Origin: Ectothiorhodospiraceae bacterium
GTDB taxonomy: Bacteria > Pseudomonadota > Gammaproteobacteria > Nitrococcales > Aquisalimonadaceae
Assembly: GCA_020831845.1 (NCBI GenBank)
Contig: JAFIFV010000085.1
Location: forward strand, 1-61,714
Reading direction: 5' to 3'
Length of the DNA: 61,714 nt
The position numbers were made by a program, and so were the translations under genes. The notes beneath the pieces are model-generated. The model did no database searches. It saw nothing but the letters and a program-made list of their open reading frames with translations, and was not told the DNA's origin. This document shows, in pieces, positions 9,157-19,100 of the stretch; position 1 is the stretch's first letter, and each line of letters begins with the position of its first letter.

Positions 9157-9404
9157 CCGCGACCGGCAGCGCGTTCTTTCGATACCAGGTGGAAACGCTC
9201 GCGTTGGCTTGCCTGCTCCAGCAGGTACAGTGACCCCCGCTCCTGGCCCATCACGAACTCCATACGCCCACCCATGGGCACCGTCATGCGGACGCTGGTT
9301 CCCAGCTCTGTCTTCAGGATCAACTCGACAGGCTTTCCCCTGTCGTTGATGAACTCGAAAGCCTCTCCCACCTGCAGACGGCGAATACTGGCACTGTTGG
9401 GCAT
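9153..9404 (-). CDS. Small protein of unknown function, weakly CsrA-like pattern
   Basis: This 83-residue open frame has a G-rich ribosome-binding site before its ATG and sits convergent to hcp. I do not recognise it with confidence. It is predicted to be soluble, without signal peptide or membrane segment, and to be beta-rich from residues 7 to 55. The run IRRLQVGEAFEF...VELILKTELGTSVRMTVP faintly resembles the CsrA fold (RRVGE...V.V.VL...G..VRIGV), but it is longer and lacks the exact signature. It could also be a T6SS-associated small protein. About 160 bp upstream, to the end of eamA, hold no gene. Confidence 0.55.
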   Translation of the reverse strand: MPNSASIRRLQVGEAFEFINDRGKPVELILKTELGTSVRMTVPMGGRMEFVMGQERGSLYLLEQASQRERFHLVSKERAAGRG

Positions 9405-9565
9405 GGCTTAGACCCCCCACGAGGACACGGACTCACCGGAAGGGCTGGTTCCCCGGTTCCTGACGGATAAAGAACCCGGCCGCTCTCCGGTTGCTACAAG
9501 CATAGATCAGCATTGCCGGGAAGCGCGCGGATCTCCTTACCAGCCCCGGAATGGACGTTTCAGCT

Positions 9566-10492
9566 TCACTTTGATGTCCTGGCGGCGTCACGATCCGCCA
9601 GAGTGACCAGCAGCAATCCCATCAGTATGAGCACGAGACCCACCATGTTGGTGGCGGTCAGTGTTTCGCCCAAAGCCACGGACGAGGCGAACACGCCGAA
9701 GGCAGGCACACCCAGGGAAGCCACCGAGGTGGTTGTGGCAGGCAATGCACGGGTGAGCGTGATCATCGCCCAGAAGCACAGCGCAGTGGCCAACGGACCG
9801 TTGTAGAACAGTACCCAGCCCAGTTCCACACCCCAGTGCCAGACGCCGCCGCCTTCCACGAGCCAGGCCACCGGCAACAGCGCCATGGCGGCCACCATGA
9901 ACTGCCACGGCGCAAGCGACAGGGGGGTTCCCATCATGCGCGTCCCGCGCACCTGGATGATCAGCAGCGCCCAGGCGAAGGCACCGAGCAGCAATAGCCC
10001 GTTACCCAGCACCACCTCCGGATCGCTCCAGTCGAAGCCAAACGGGTTGAACATCACCAGTACCCCAGCCAGCCCGGTGCCGAAACCCGACAACTTGCGC
10101 AGGCTTACCGATTCGCCGAGAAGCAGCACCGCGAGGGGGATCACCCAGAGGGAGGTGGTATAGGCGAGAATCGCAGAGCGCCCTGCAGGCACAAACTGCA
10201 GCCCCACCGTTACCAACCCCAGGAAGGCGGCCATCTGTATGAGACCGATGGACAAGACCAGCTTCCAGTCCTGGCGGACGGGCACGCGCAGCTGCCCGGC
10301 GAGCCCGGCCACCAGCACCATGGTCGCCGCGCCCAACACCATCCGGATGGCGGCAAACCACAACGGGCTGATGTAATCCAGCCCGTATTTCATGACCGGC
10401 CAGTTAGCGCCCCAGAGGACGATCACCATGAGCAGCAGAGACCAGGCCACCGAACGGCTGACGATAACGCTGGATGCGGCGGTTGCGTTCAA
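9566..10492 (-). CDS. EamA/DMT-family inner-membrane exporter
   Basis: A drug/metabolite transporter-family protein with ten predicted membrane helices and the EamA repeat signatures (LLMVIVLWGANWPVMKYGL near the N-terminus; GVLVMFNPFGFDWSD at the end of the first half; LWVIPLAVLLLGE and ALGETLTATNMVGLVLILMG). The substrate cannot be told; family members export amino acids or metabolites. I choose a TTG start at 10492, preceded by GGAGAGGGGAG, giving 308 residues. The open frame extends 75 codons further upstream, but that part reads through a palindromic repeat element and does not resemble an EamA protein. It is likely monocistronic. Confidence 0.85.
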   Translation of the reverse strand: MNATAASSVIVSRSVAWSLLLMVIVLWGANWPVMKYGLDYISPLWFAAIRMVLGAATMVLVAGLAGQLRVPVRQDWKLVLSIGLIQMAAFLGLVTVGLQFVPAGRSAILAYTTSLWVIPLAVLLLGESVSLRKLSGFGTGLAGVLVMFNPFGFDWSDPEVVLGNGLLLLGAFAWALLIIQVRGTRMMGTPLSLAPWQFMVAAMALLPVAWLVEGGGVWHWGVELGWVLFYNGPLATALCFWAMITLTRALPATTTSVASLGVPAFGVFASSVALGETLTATNMVGLVLILMGLLLVTLADRDAARTSK

Positions 10493-10515
10493 GCTCCCCT
10501 CTCCGTAACAGGCAA

Positions 10516-10692
10516 AGGAAACGCAGAAGCATTCACCTCGTCGGACTACGGTCGGATTTTCCCCGGTGCCAGGAGCAGCGTGGAAAAACCCAGCGTGCCC
10601 CCTTGAAACCAGCCAGTTCCTTCCGCGGTCACGAGCAAAGCACAGCGAAAACCTGACGCGAGCGCGACGAGGTGAATGCTTCTGCGCTTCGG
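10516..10692. repeat. Palindromic repeat element, copy A (short form)
   Basis: Two perfect 22-bp inverted arms at 10522-10543 and 10665-10686 (core GCAGAAGCATTCACCTCG) enclose about 120 bp. Read on the minus strand, it begins GAAGCGCAGAAGCATTCACC followed by TCGTCGCGCTCG and then GGTTTTCG. That order of short words also occurs in copy B (54901-55174) and, in part, in copy C (61311-61580). The interior is shorter than in B and C. It lies between the moeA stop and the eamA start, so it forms the eamA upstream region. Confidence 0.8.
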
Positions 10693-10747
10693 AGGCGGTT
10701 ACGGTAGTCGCCTGCATCGAAGCTGTCCACCGTCTACCGCCCGAGAA

Positions 10748-11968
10748 TCAGTGCAGCAGCTCGTTGTACATCAGCGCCTGGAGAGTTGCTCCCTCGCGGA
10801 CCGGGGCCCCAGCCGGAACAAGTACCAGACCATTGGCCCACGTGGTGGAGCTCATCACACCCGAGCCCTGGTGCGGAAACAGCTCGGCCTGCAGGGTGTC
10901 CCCGAGCGTGTTCAGACGCGCCCGCAGATAACGGGCCCGCTTGTCGGCATCCAGCGCGAAGGCGGCCCGGACGGGAAGATACTGAGGCCGGGGCTCCCGC
11001 ACGCCCTGGAGCCGAAGCACTACGGGGCGGGCGAACAGGCAGAACGTCACGAACAGCGAAACGGGATTCCCGGGCAGACCCAGGAAGGGCGTCCTGCCGA
11101 CTCGCCCCATGGCCAGTGGCTTGCCCGGCTTGATCGCCACCCGCCACAGGTCCACGGAGCCGAGACGCTCCACTGCCGCCTTGACGTGATCCTCGTCACC
11201 CACCGAAACACCACCGGAACTGATGATCAGGTCCGCGGCGTCAGCCGCGGATTCCAGTGCGCGCACGGTCTCCGACAAGGTATCCTCCACCATGCGACAC
11301 ACCGTCACCTGGCAGCCCAGCCCCTGCAGCAATCCGAGTAGCGCGAAACTGTTGGAATTGTAGATCTGGCCCGGGGCCAGCGGCTGGCCGGGATCCACCA
11401 GTTCGTCTCCGGTGGCCAGCACCGCAACCCGCAACCGCCGCCGTACGGTCAACGCCGGATGACCGCCGGTGGCCGCCAGGGCAAGATCCTGGGGCCGCAA
11501 CCGCTCTCCGGCCTGCAGCATGAGCTGACCTGCGTACATGTCTTCCCCGGCCGGGCGGATGTGGCTCCCTGATTTCAGCGAGGCAGGAACCACGACCTCG
11601 TCGCCCAGCCGTTCGCACAGCTCCTGCGGCACCACGGTATCGGCGCCATCCGGCACCGGAGCGCCCGTAAAGATGCGTACCGCCGTGCCGGCAAGCAAGC
11701 GGCCCGGGGCACATCCGGCGGGAATGGTGGCACTGATCGACAGCGCCTGGCCCAGCGCATCTTCGGCACGCAGCGCGTAACCATCCATGGCGGCGTTGTC
11801 CGCCGGCGGCACTGTCACCAGGGAGTGGATGTCCTCGGCGAGCACCCTGCCCAGGGCTTCGGCCAGCGGCACGGATTCCTCCGCCGACAGCGGGGATACG
11901 GCTTCCAGTACGCGCTCCAGTGCATCCGACACCGAGAGCAAGGTCTGGCCCACAGTGCAATCACCCAT
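10748..11968 (-). CDS. moeA: Molybdopterin molybdenumtransferase MoeA
   Basis: MoeA inserts molybdenum into adenylylated molybdopterin, the cofactor required by NarG. The 406-residue product contains the expected segments: PLAEALGRVLAEDI, PPADNAAMDGYALR, RIFTGAPVPDGADTVV, VAVLATGDELV, IISSGGVSVGDEDHV and WRVAIKPGKPLAMG, followed by FLGLPGNPVS. It overlaps the preceding unknown gene by 8 bp and is the last gene of the narK-narGHJI operon, an arrangement that couples cofactor supply to reductase synthesis. Confidence 0.95.
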   Translation of the reverse strand: MGDCTVGQTLLSVSDALERVLEAVSPLSAEESVPLAEALGRVLAEDIHSLVTVPPADNAAMDGYALRAEDALGQALSISATIPAGCAPGRLLAGTAVRIFTGAPVPDGADTVVPQELCERLGDEVVVPASLKSGSHIRPAGEDMYAGQLMLQAGERLRPQDLALAATGGHPALTVRRRLRVAVLATGDELVDPGQPLAPGQIYNSNSFALLGLLQGLGCQVTVCRMVEDTLSETVRALESAADAADLIISSGGVSVGDEDHVKAAVERLGSVDLWRVAIKPGKPLAMGRVGRTPFLGLPGNPVSLFVTFCLFARPVVLRLQGVREPRPQYLPVRAAFALDADKRARYLRARLNTLGDTLQAELFPHQGSGVMSSTTWANGLVLVPAGAPVREGATLQALMYNELLH

Positions 11969-12395
11969 CGCTGGCGGCTCCTGTCACCGCAAGGCGGACA
12001 GGGCTGCCGGCCCGGTCGAACACTGCGTAGCGGGACAAGTCCTCCCCCTGGATCACGGCTTCCGCCATCTGCTGCAGGTAGGGCGCTGCCTCTTCACTGG
12101 TCGCCAGCCCGCCGCTACGGCTGGACAGGCTGGACACAAGCACCAGGTCCCAGGGATGGCCGAGGCTGTCGGCCTCCTCCGCGATCACATCCAGCCGCGT
12201 ATCGGGCGTCAACTCGATATCGGTGGCCATGACCGGTGTCAAGGTGCCCGACCCGCGCACAACATCATTGCCGGACCCGAGGCCGGCGTCGGCATCGGCC
12301 TCAGCCTCCGCACGAAGCAGGACCAGCAGCAGACGCTGTGGTGTGGGCTGTGCCAGTCCGGCTGTCTTGAGGTCGTCAAAGCTCTTGATCTGCAT
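11961..12395 (-). CDS. Conserved nar-operon protein of unknown function
   Basis: A soluble 144-residue protein beginning MQIKSFDDLKTAGLAQPTPQ and containing RLLLVLLRAE, LTPVMATDIELTP and a middle WDLVLVSSLSSRSG segment. I recall similar proteins downstream of narI in other gammaproteobacteria, sometimes labelled ribonucleotide reductase subunit alpha, a name this short sequence does not support: it is far too small and has no catalytic cysteine pattern. Its position between the PPIase and moeA suggests a role in nitrate reductase maturation, but this is inference from context only. Confidence 0.75.
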   Translation of the reverse strand: MQIKSFDDLKTAGLAQPTPQRLLLVLLRAEAEADADAGLGSGNDVVRGSGTLTPVMATDIELTPDTRLDVIAEEADSLGHPWDLVLVSSLSSRSGGLATSEEAAPYLQQMAEAVIQGEDLSRYAVFDRAGSPVRLAVTGAASDG

Positions 12396-12402
12396 GGCTT
12401 AC

Positions 12403-13170
12403 CTACTGGATCAACAGTGATTCGGAGGCGTCCAGGTCGATGCCCTTGATATGCGCTTCCCCTGCCAACAGGCGGATGTACTGGCTAAGCGCACGTCGCC
12501 GCGAGCGCTCCTCCAGGTATTCCGCGATGCGCGGGCGGACGGTTTCAAAGGGCAGGCGCTGCCCCTCCACGCGCTGGAGAATCTCCACCACGTGGAAACC
12601 GTAACGGGTCTTGATGGGCTGGGGAGCCAGCCCGACAGACAGTCGGCGCACGGCATCCTCGAATTCCGGAATGGTCTCCCCTCGGCTCACCTGCCCAAGC
12701 AGGCCGCCGTTCTCCGCTGAGGGGCAGCGCGAATGCTCCCGGGCCAGGCGTGGAAAAGCGTCCGGGTCCTGCTGGAGCCGCTGGATCAGCTCTTCCGCCA
12801 GGCTTCGTGCGGCATCCCGCTCTTCCAGGATGTCGGGCGGTGCGGCCAGCAGGATGTGCCGCACCTCGGACAAATCCGGGGTACGGAAATGCTCCGGATT
12901 CTGTTCATACCAGCGCCGGCATGTTTCCTCGTTCGCCGCCGGCACCTCCACTTCCCGCTCGATCAATGCCTCGATAAGCGCATCGTCCGAGGCCGAGTCA
13001 TCGCCAAGGCCCAATTCCTGCGCGCGCTGCAGCAGCAATTCACGCACCGCCAGGGCCACCGCGGCACGCCGCAAGGCGTACCGCGGATCCGCCCCCGCCT
13101 CCTGGTGATGGGCGGATTCGATATTGATGGCGCGGGAGTCGATCGTCGTCCCGTTGATCTGAATGCTCAT
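12403..13170 (-). CDS. Parvulin-type peptidylprolyl isomerase, NifM-like
   Basis: A 255-residue parvulin-family protein. The N-terminal 120 residues are helical (NifM/SurA-like chaperone part), and the rotamase domain runs from about 120 to 225: VRHILLAAPP, LAREHSRCPSAENGGLLGQVSRGE and KTRYGFHVVEIL. There is no signal peptide, so it should act in the cytoplasm, perhaps on NarGH or NarJ. I use the ATG at 13170 because GGGAGG lies five bases upstream; a GTG at 13176 is possible. PPIase genes at the end of narGHJI operons are known in pseudomonads. Confidence 0.88.
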   Translation of the reverse strand: MSIQINGTTIDSRAINIESAHHQEAGADPRYALRRAAVALAVRELLLQRAQELGLGDDSASDDALIEALIEREVEVPAANEETCRRWYEQNPEHFRTPDLSEVRHILLAAPPDILEERDAARSLAEELIQRLQQDPDAFPRLAREHSRCPSAENGGLLGQVSRGETIPEFEDAVRRLSVGLAPQPIKTRYGFHVVEILQRVEGQRLPFETVRPRIAEYLEERSRRRALSQYIRLLAGEAHIKGIDLDASESLLIQ

Positions 13171-13182
13171 GAACACCTCCCG

Positions 13183-13869
13183 CTAGACGGCCCGACGCCG
13201 CACCACCTGGTATGCCCGGCCAATGTAGCCGTAGGGAACACTCCAGATATGCACCAGGCGGGTGAACGGAAACACCAGGAACATCAGCATGCCCAGGAAC
13301 ACATGGGTCTTGTAGATCCAGTGGACATCCATCAGATAGGTGGCAGCATCCGGCCGGAACGTCACCAGGGACTGCGCCCACATGGTGATACGCACCATGA
13401 CCTCGCCATCAAGATGTCCGGTGGACACCGGAATGGAAGCCAGGCCGGTGAGCAACTGCGCGAACAGCAGGTACAGGATGAACATGTCCATCTTGCTGCC
13501 GGTCCGGCGCACACGCGGGTTGAAGGTCCGTCGATAGGCGAGGATGAGGATACCGGCCAGGCAGATCAGCCCGAAGAAGCCACCGGCGAAAATGGCAATC
13601 ACCTGTTTCGCCCCCGTGGTCATGCCGATGGAGGTATAGACGAAGGTGGGCGTCAGCAAGCCGAACAGATGCCCGAAGAACAGCGCGATGATCCCGATAT
13701 GGAACAGATTGTTGCCGATCAGGAAGAGCCGGTCATTGGACAGCATCTGGCTTGAACCCGTGCGCCACGTGTACTGGCTCTTGTCGTAGCGCACCAGGCT
13801 GCCCAACAGGAACACCGCCCCCGCGATATACGGAAACACGCCGAATAACAGCTCGTTGATATAGGTCAT
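13183..13869 (-). CDS. narI: Nitrate reductase gamma subunit NarI (cytochrome b)
   Basis: NarI anchors NarGH at the inner membrane, oxidises quinol on the periplasmic side and passes electrons through two b hemes. The 228-residue product has five predicted membrane helices, starting INELLFGVFPYIAGAVFLLGSL. It keeps family segments FLIGNNLFHIGIIALFFGHLFG (heme-ligand histidines), PVSTGHLDGEVMVRITMWAQSL, and the C-terminal MFLVFPFTRLVHIWSVP. It overlaps narJ by 4 bp (ATGA), as do the other nar junctions. Confidence 0.97.
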   Translation of the reverse strand: MTYINELLFGVFPYIAGAVFLLGSLVRYDKSQYTWRTGSSQMLSNDRLFLIGNNLFHIGIIALFFGHLFGLLTPTFVYTSIGMTTGAKQVIAIFAGGFFGLICLAGILILAYRRTFNPRVRRTGSKMDMFILYLLFAQLLTGLASIPVSTGHLDGEVMVRITMWAQSLVTFRPDAATYLMDVHWIYKTHVFLGMLMFLVFPFTRLVHIWSVPYGYIGRAYQVVRRRAV

Positions 13870-14570
13870 GGCCTTGCTCCTTCACGTGATCTGCGAAGCT
13901 GGCTGGTGTCCACCGGCACTGCCTGCCCGGTATGCGTTCTGGCGCCGCCGCAGCCTTCGGTGGGGCCGAATATCACCGGCTCCTCGGCCCAGACGGCATC
14001 GAGCGCTTCCGGCGTGTCATCCCGCTGCTCGTCCAGGATCTGCTGCTCCAGCCCCACGTCTGCACCCTCGATCTCACCCAGTTCCAGCAACGCCTGGAAT
14101 ACCATGGCGTAATCGCTTTCCCGTTGGCGCAATCTGCCATGCAACAGCTGCAGCAGATGGGCGCTTTGCTGTAGCCAGTCCCTGGCCTCCTCTTCCGGCA
14201 GCATGGAGCAGAACTCCAGGAACATCGGCAAGTAGTCCGGCAGTTCATTGGCCGCGATGTGGAAGCCGTGCTCGCGGTAGATGTTGCTGAGTTCCACCAT
14301 GGCCTGCCCGCGATCCCGCGACTCGCCATGGAGGTGCTCGAACAGGTGCAGCGAAAGGGCACGGCTGCGATCGAACAGGCCGACATACTCCGCCTGGACG
14401 TCCAGCAGGTCGGCTCGTCCAAGCCGGTGGAGCAGATCCGCCAGTGCTCGCCGGGTCGCGGAGCCGATGCGGCCGTCCTGGCCGATCATGTCCTCCACTT
14501 CATGCGCGTGCTCCAAAAGCTCCTCGGTCGGGTAATGCAGCAGGACTGCCAGCGCCTTCAGCGTCCTCAT
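13866..14570 (-). CDS. narJ: Nitrate reductase chaperone NarJ
   Basis: NarJ is the dedicated chaperone that binds NarG and allows cofactor insertion before membrane docking. The 234-residue helical protein starts MRTLKALAVLLHYPTEEL and contains YVGLFDRSRALSLHLFEHLHGESRDRGQAM, the diagnostic NarJ block, then ELPDYLPMFLEF. It is placed between narH and narI with 4-bp overlaps on both sides, the canonical order. Confidence 0.97.
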   Translation of the reverse strand: MRTLKALAVLLHYPTEELLEHAHEVEDMIGQDGRIGSATRRALADLLHRLGRADLLDVQAEYVGLFDRSRALSLHLFEHLHGESRDRGQAMVELSNIYREHGFHIAANELPDYLPMFLEFCSMLPEEEARDWLQQSAHLLQLLHGRLRQRESDYAMVFQALLELGEIEGADVGLEQQILDEQRDDTPEALDAVWAEEPVIFGPTEGCGGARTHTGQAVPVDTSQLRRSREGARP

Positions 14571-16132
14571 GACTGCTCCTCCGTCTTGCGTACCTTGAAC
14601 TCCACCTTGGCGGGAAAGGCGCGGCGCCGTGCCGGCTTGCCGCCGAAGATATCGGTGCCGGTCGACCCCCCGCTTTGCGTGTGGCAGCCGTCACCAAAGC
14701 TGAAGCCGCAGCCGGCGCGTTCACCGTACGGGTCATCGGTGGACAGTTCCCGGTGACCGGTGGGGATGTCGAAACGGTCCTCGTAGTTGGCGATGGCCAT
14801 GATCTTGTACATGTCTTCCACCATCGCCTCGTCCAGCCCCACCTGCTCGAGCACGGCATAGTCCGGCTTGCCCTCGATGGTCTGGCTGCGTTTGAAGCGC
14901 CGCATGGCCAGCATGCGTTCCAGCGCCCGGATCACCGGCCGCTCGTCGCCGGCGGTGAGCATGTTGGCGAGGTACTTCACCGGAATGCGCAGGTTCTTCA
15001 CATTGGGGATCAGGCCATCGTTCTCCAGCGCCCCGGCATCAGCGGCCGACTGGATCGGGGACAGCGGCGGGATGTACCAGACCATCGGCAGGGTGCGGTA
15101 TTCCGGATGCAGCGGGAAGGCCACCTTCCAGTCCATGGCCATCTTGTAGACCGGCGAACGCTTGGCCGCTTCCAGCCAGCTCTCCGGGATGCCCTCGGCC
15201 CGAGCGGCCTTGATCACCTCCGGATCGTGCGGGTCCAGGAACACCCGCATCTGCTGCTCGTAGAGATCCTGCTCGGAGGCGGTGGAAGCCGCTTCCTTGA
15301 TGCGGTCGGCGTCATACAGGATCACGCCCAGGTACCGGATGCGACCAACGCAGGTTTCCGAACAGACCGTGGGCTCGCCCACCTCGATCCGAGGGAAGCA
15401 GAAGGTGCATTTCTCGGATTTTCCCGCCTGCCAGTTGTAGTAGATTTTCTTGTACGGGCAGCCGCTGATGCACATGCGCCAGCCGCGGCACTTGTCCTGG
15501 TCGATCAGGACGATGCCGTCCTCTTCCCGCTTGTAGATCGCGCCCGAAGGACAGGACGCCACGCACGTGGGGTTCAGGCAGTGCTCGCAGAGACGGGGCA
15601 GGTACATCATGAAGGTGTTTTCGAACTGCCCGTACATCTCCTTCTCGACGTTCTGGAAGTTGTAGTCCTTCGAACGCTTCTCGAACTCGCCGCCGAGGAT
15701 TTCCTCCCAGTTCGGCCCCCATACGATCTTGTCCATGGGCTGGCCGGTGAGTGCCGAGAAGGGCTTGGCCACCGGCTGATGCTTGGAGTCCGGCGCATTG
15801 TGCAGGCGCTGGTAGTCGTAGTTGAACGGCTCGTAGTACTCGTCGATACCCGGCAGGTCGGGGTTGGCGAAGATCTTCGCCAGCAGCCGCCACTTGCCGC
15901 CCGCCTTCGGCTGCAGCTTGCCGGATTTCACCGACCAGCCGCCGTTCCATCGCTCCTGGTTTTCCCAGTCCTTCGGGTAACCGATGCCCGGCTTGGTTTC
16001 CACGTTGTTGAACCAGGCGTATTCCATACCCTCGCGGGAAGTCCACACGTTCTTGCAGGTGACAGAACAGGTGTGGCACCCGATGCACTTGTCCAGATTG
16101 AGGACTTTTCCGATTTGCGCGCGCACTTTCAT
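14567..16132 (-). CDS. narH: Nitrate reductase beta subunit NarH
   Basis: NarH carries three [4Fe-4S] clusters and one [3Fe-4S] cluster linking NarI to NarG. The 521-residue product shows the cluster motifs CIGCHTCSVTC near residue 16, CEHCLNPTCVASCPSG (about residues 184-199), and CRGWRMCISGCPYKK, where the Trp in place of the second Cys gives the [3Fe-4S] site, then CTFCFPRIEVGEPTVCSETC. It ends with the NarH C-terminal region. It overlaps narG and narJ by 4 bp each. Confidence 0.98.
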   Translation of the reverse strand: MKVRAQIGKVLNLDKCIGCHTCSVTCKNVWTSREGMEYAWFNNVETKPGIGYPKDWENQERWNGGWSVKSGKLQPKAGGKWRLLAKIFANPDLPGIDEYYEPFNYDYQRLHNAPDSKHQPVAKPFSALTGQPMDKIVWGPNWEEILGGEFEKRSKDYNFQNVEKEMYGQFENTFMMYLPRLCEHCLNPTCVASCPSGAIYKREEDGIVLIDQDKCRGWRMCISGCPYKKIYYNWQAGKSEKCTFCFPRIEVGEPTVCSETCVGRIRYLGVILYDADRIKEAASTASEQDLYEQQMRVFLDPHDPEVIKAARAEGIPESWLEAAKRSPVYKMAMDWKVAFPLHPEYRTLPMVWYIPPLSPIQSAADAGALENDGLIPNVKNLRIPVKYLANMLTAGDERPVIRALERMLAMRRFKRSQTIEGKPDYAVLEQVGLDEAMVEDMYKIMAIANYEDRFDIPTGHRELSTDDPYGERAGCGFSFGDGCHTQSGGSTGTDIFGGKPARRRAFPAKVEFKVRKTEEQS

Positions 16133-19100
16133 GCCTGTTCCTCCGCCCGATAGATGCTCTCGTCGTCACCCTCCAGCCAGTCCACATGGTCCATCTTGCG
16201 AAGAACCACGAACTCATCCCGGGTGGAGCCGACGGTGCCGTAGTAGTTGAAGCCGTAACTGAGCTGTGCGTAGCCGCCGATCATGTGGGTGGGCTTGAGC
16301 ACGGCCCGGGTGACGGAGTTGTGAATACCGCCACGCTCGCCGCTGATCTCCGACCCCGGGGTATTCACCAGTTTCTCCTGGGCGTGGTACATCATCACCA
16401 TGCCTTCGGGAACCCGCTGGCTCACCACCGCCCGGGCCACCAGAGCGCCGTTGGTGTTGAAGCACTCGATCCAGTCGTTATCGACGATGCCGGCCTTTTT
16501 CGCGTCGGTTTCGCTCATCCACACGCAGGGGCCGCCGCGGGACAGCGTCAGCATCAACAGGTTCTCGCTGTAGGTGCTGTGTATGCCCCACTTCTGGTGC
16601 GGGGTGATCCAGTTCAGCACCAGTTCCTCGTTGCCGTTGCCACGCACACCCTGGATGCTCTGTGTGGTGCGCATGTTCACCGGCGGCTTGTAGCTGACGA
16701 AGCCCTCGCCGAAGGCGCGCATCCAGCTGTGATCCTGGTAAAGCTGCTGGCGGCCGGTCAGCGTGCGCCAGGGGATCAGTTCGTGGACGTTGGTGTAGCC
16801 GGCGTTGTAGGAGACGTGCTCCGACTCAAGCCCCGACCAGGTGGGGGAGGAGATGATCTTGCGCGGCTGGGCGACCACATCCCGGAAACGGATCTTGTCG
16901 TCCTCGCGGGGCAGCGCCAGGTGGGTGTGATCCCGCCCGGTCTGCTCGGACAAGGCCGCCCAGGCCTTCACTGCCACCTCGCCGTTGGTCTCCGGCGCCA
17001 GGCTCAGGATCACCTCGGCCGCGTCGATGGCCGTTTCGATCTTCGCCAGCCCCTTGTTTACCCCCTCCTTCAGGTGGCGACCGTTGAGATCCCCCAGCAG
17101 CTTCACCTCGTGTTCGGTGTTCCAGGCGATGCCCTTGCCACCGTTGCCCACCTTCTCCATCAGCGGTCCCAGGGCGGTGAAGCGGGCGTACACGTTGGGG
17201 TAATCCCGTTCCACGGCGACCAGGTTGGGCATCGTCTTGCCGGGGATGGGCTCGCAGTCGCCCTTGCGCCATTCCTGCACATCGAAGGGCTGTGCCAGTT
17301 CCGCCGGACTGTCGTGCAGGATCGGCAGCGCCACGATGTCGGTTTCCTTGCCCAGGTGCCCCTGCACCAGTTCGGAGAAGGTCTTGGCGAGCCCCTTGTA
17401 GATGTCCCAGTCGGAGCGGGACTCCCAGCACGGGTTAACCGCCGCACACAGTGGATGAATGAACGGATGCATGTCCGAGGTGTTGAGGTCGTTCTTCTCG
17501 TACCAGGTCGCGGTGGGCAACACCACGTCCGAGTACAGGCAGGTGGTGGACATGCGGAAGTCCAGCGTCACCAGCAGGTCGAGCTTGCCGTCGGTGGTCT
17601 CGTCGCGCCAGACCACTTCCTGCGGCTTCTCGGCACCCTCCTCGCCCAGATCCTTGCCCTGCACGCCGTGTCTGGTTCCCAACAGATGCTTCAGGAAGTA
17701 TTCGTGGCCCTTGCCGCTGGAGCCCAGCAGGTTCGAACGCCAGATGAACATGTTGCGCGGGAAGTTCACCGGGTTGTCCGGGTCTTCACAGGCCATTGCC
17801 AAGTGCCCGCTCTTGAGCTGCTCCACCACGTAGTCCTTGGGCTCCTTGCCGGCCTCCGCGGCATCCCGGGCCACCTGCAGCGGGTTGGCCCCGAGCTGCG
17901 GCGCGGATGGCAACCAGCCCATGCGCTCGGCGCGCACGTTGTAGTCGATCATGCTGCCGCCGAACTGGGATGCATCCGCCAGCGGGGACAGCATGTCGGC
18001 CACGTTGAGTTTCTCGTAACGCCACTGGTCCGTGTGTGCGTAGAAGAACGAGGTGGAATTCATGTGCCGCGGCGGCCGCGCCCAGTCCAGCGCGAAGGCC
18101 AGCGGCTGCCAGCCGGTCTGCGGCCGCAGCTTCTCCTGGCCCACGTAGTGCGCCCAGCCACCACCGCTCTGCCCAACACAGCCACAGAACACCAGCATGT
18201 TGATGATGCCGCGGTAGTTCATGTCCATGTGGTACCAGTGGTTCAGACCGGCCCCCAGGATGACCATGGACTTGCCCTGGGTCTTGTCTGCGTTCTCGGC
18301 GAACTGACGGGCCACGGCGATCACGCGGTCCCGCTTCACGCCGGTGATCTGTTCCTGCCAGGCGGGCGTATAGGGCTTGTTGTCGTCGTAGCTGGTGGGC
18401 GTATTCGGGCAATCAAGACCGCGGTCCACGCCGTAATGCGCGGTGATGAGGTCGAACACGGAGGCCACCAGCGCCTCTTCCCCGCTCGCCAGCGTCACCT
18501 TGCGCACCGGCACCTTGCGGTAGATGACCTCGTCCTGCGGGTTCGGCGTAAACCGCCCCAGCTCGTGCTCCAGGCCGCCGAAGTACGGGAAGCCGACGTC
18601 GGCCACCTCGTCGCGGCTATCGAGCAGGCTCAGACTGAGCCGTGTGTCCGTGCCGCCTGCTTCCTTCTCCTCCAGGTTCCAGCGACCGTTTTCCCCCCAG
18701 CGGAAACCGATCGAACCGTTGGGAACAACGATGCTGTTGCTGGTCTCGTCGAACGCCACGGTTTTCCAGTCGGGATTGTTCTCCTGCCCCAGCGCCTGCT
18801 CGAAATCGGAGGCGCGGAGGAAACGCCCGGCCTGGTAGCCCTTGTCCGTCTTGTCCAGCCGCACCAGGCACGGCATGTCGGTGTACTTGCGCACGTAGTC
18901 GGTGAAATAGGCACTGGGCCGGTCGATATGGAATTCCTTGAGAATCACGTGACCGAAGGCCATGGCCAGCGCGGCATCGGTGCCCTGCTTCGGGTTCAAC
19001 CAGATATCGCCAAACTTGGAAGCCTCCGAGTAGTCCGGCGTCACGGTGACGATCTTCGCGCCCTTGTAGCGGACCTCGGTCATGAAGTGGGCGTCCGGCG

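Noticed and set aside
10493..10717. A 75-residue N-terminal extension of the EamA exporter
   Set aside because: It is the translation of repeat element copy A; EamA homology begins after the TTG with a strong ribosome-binding site.
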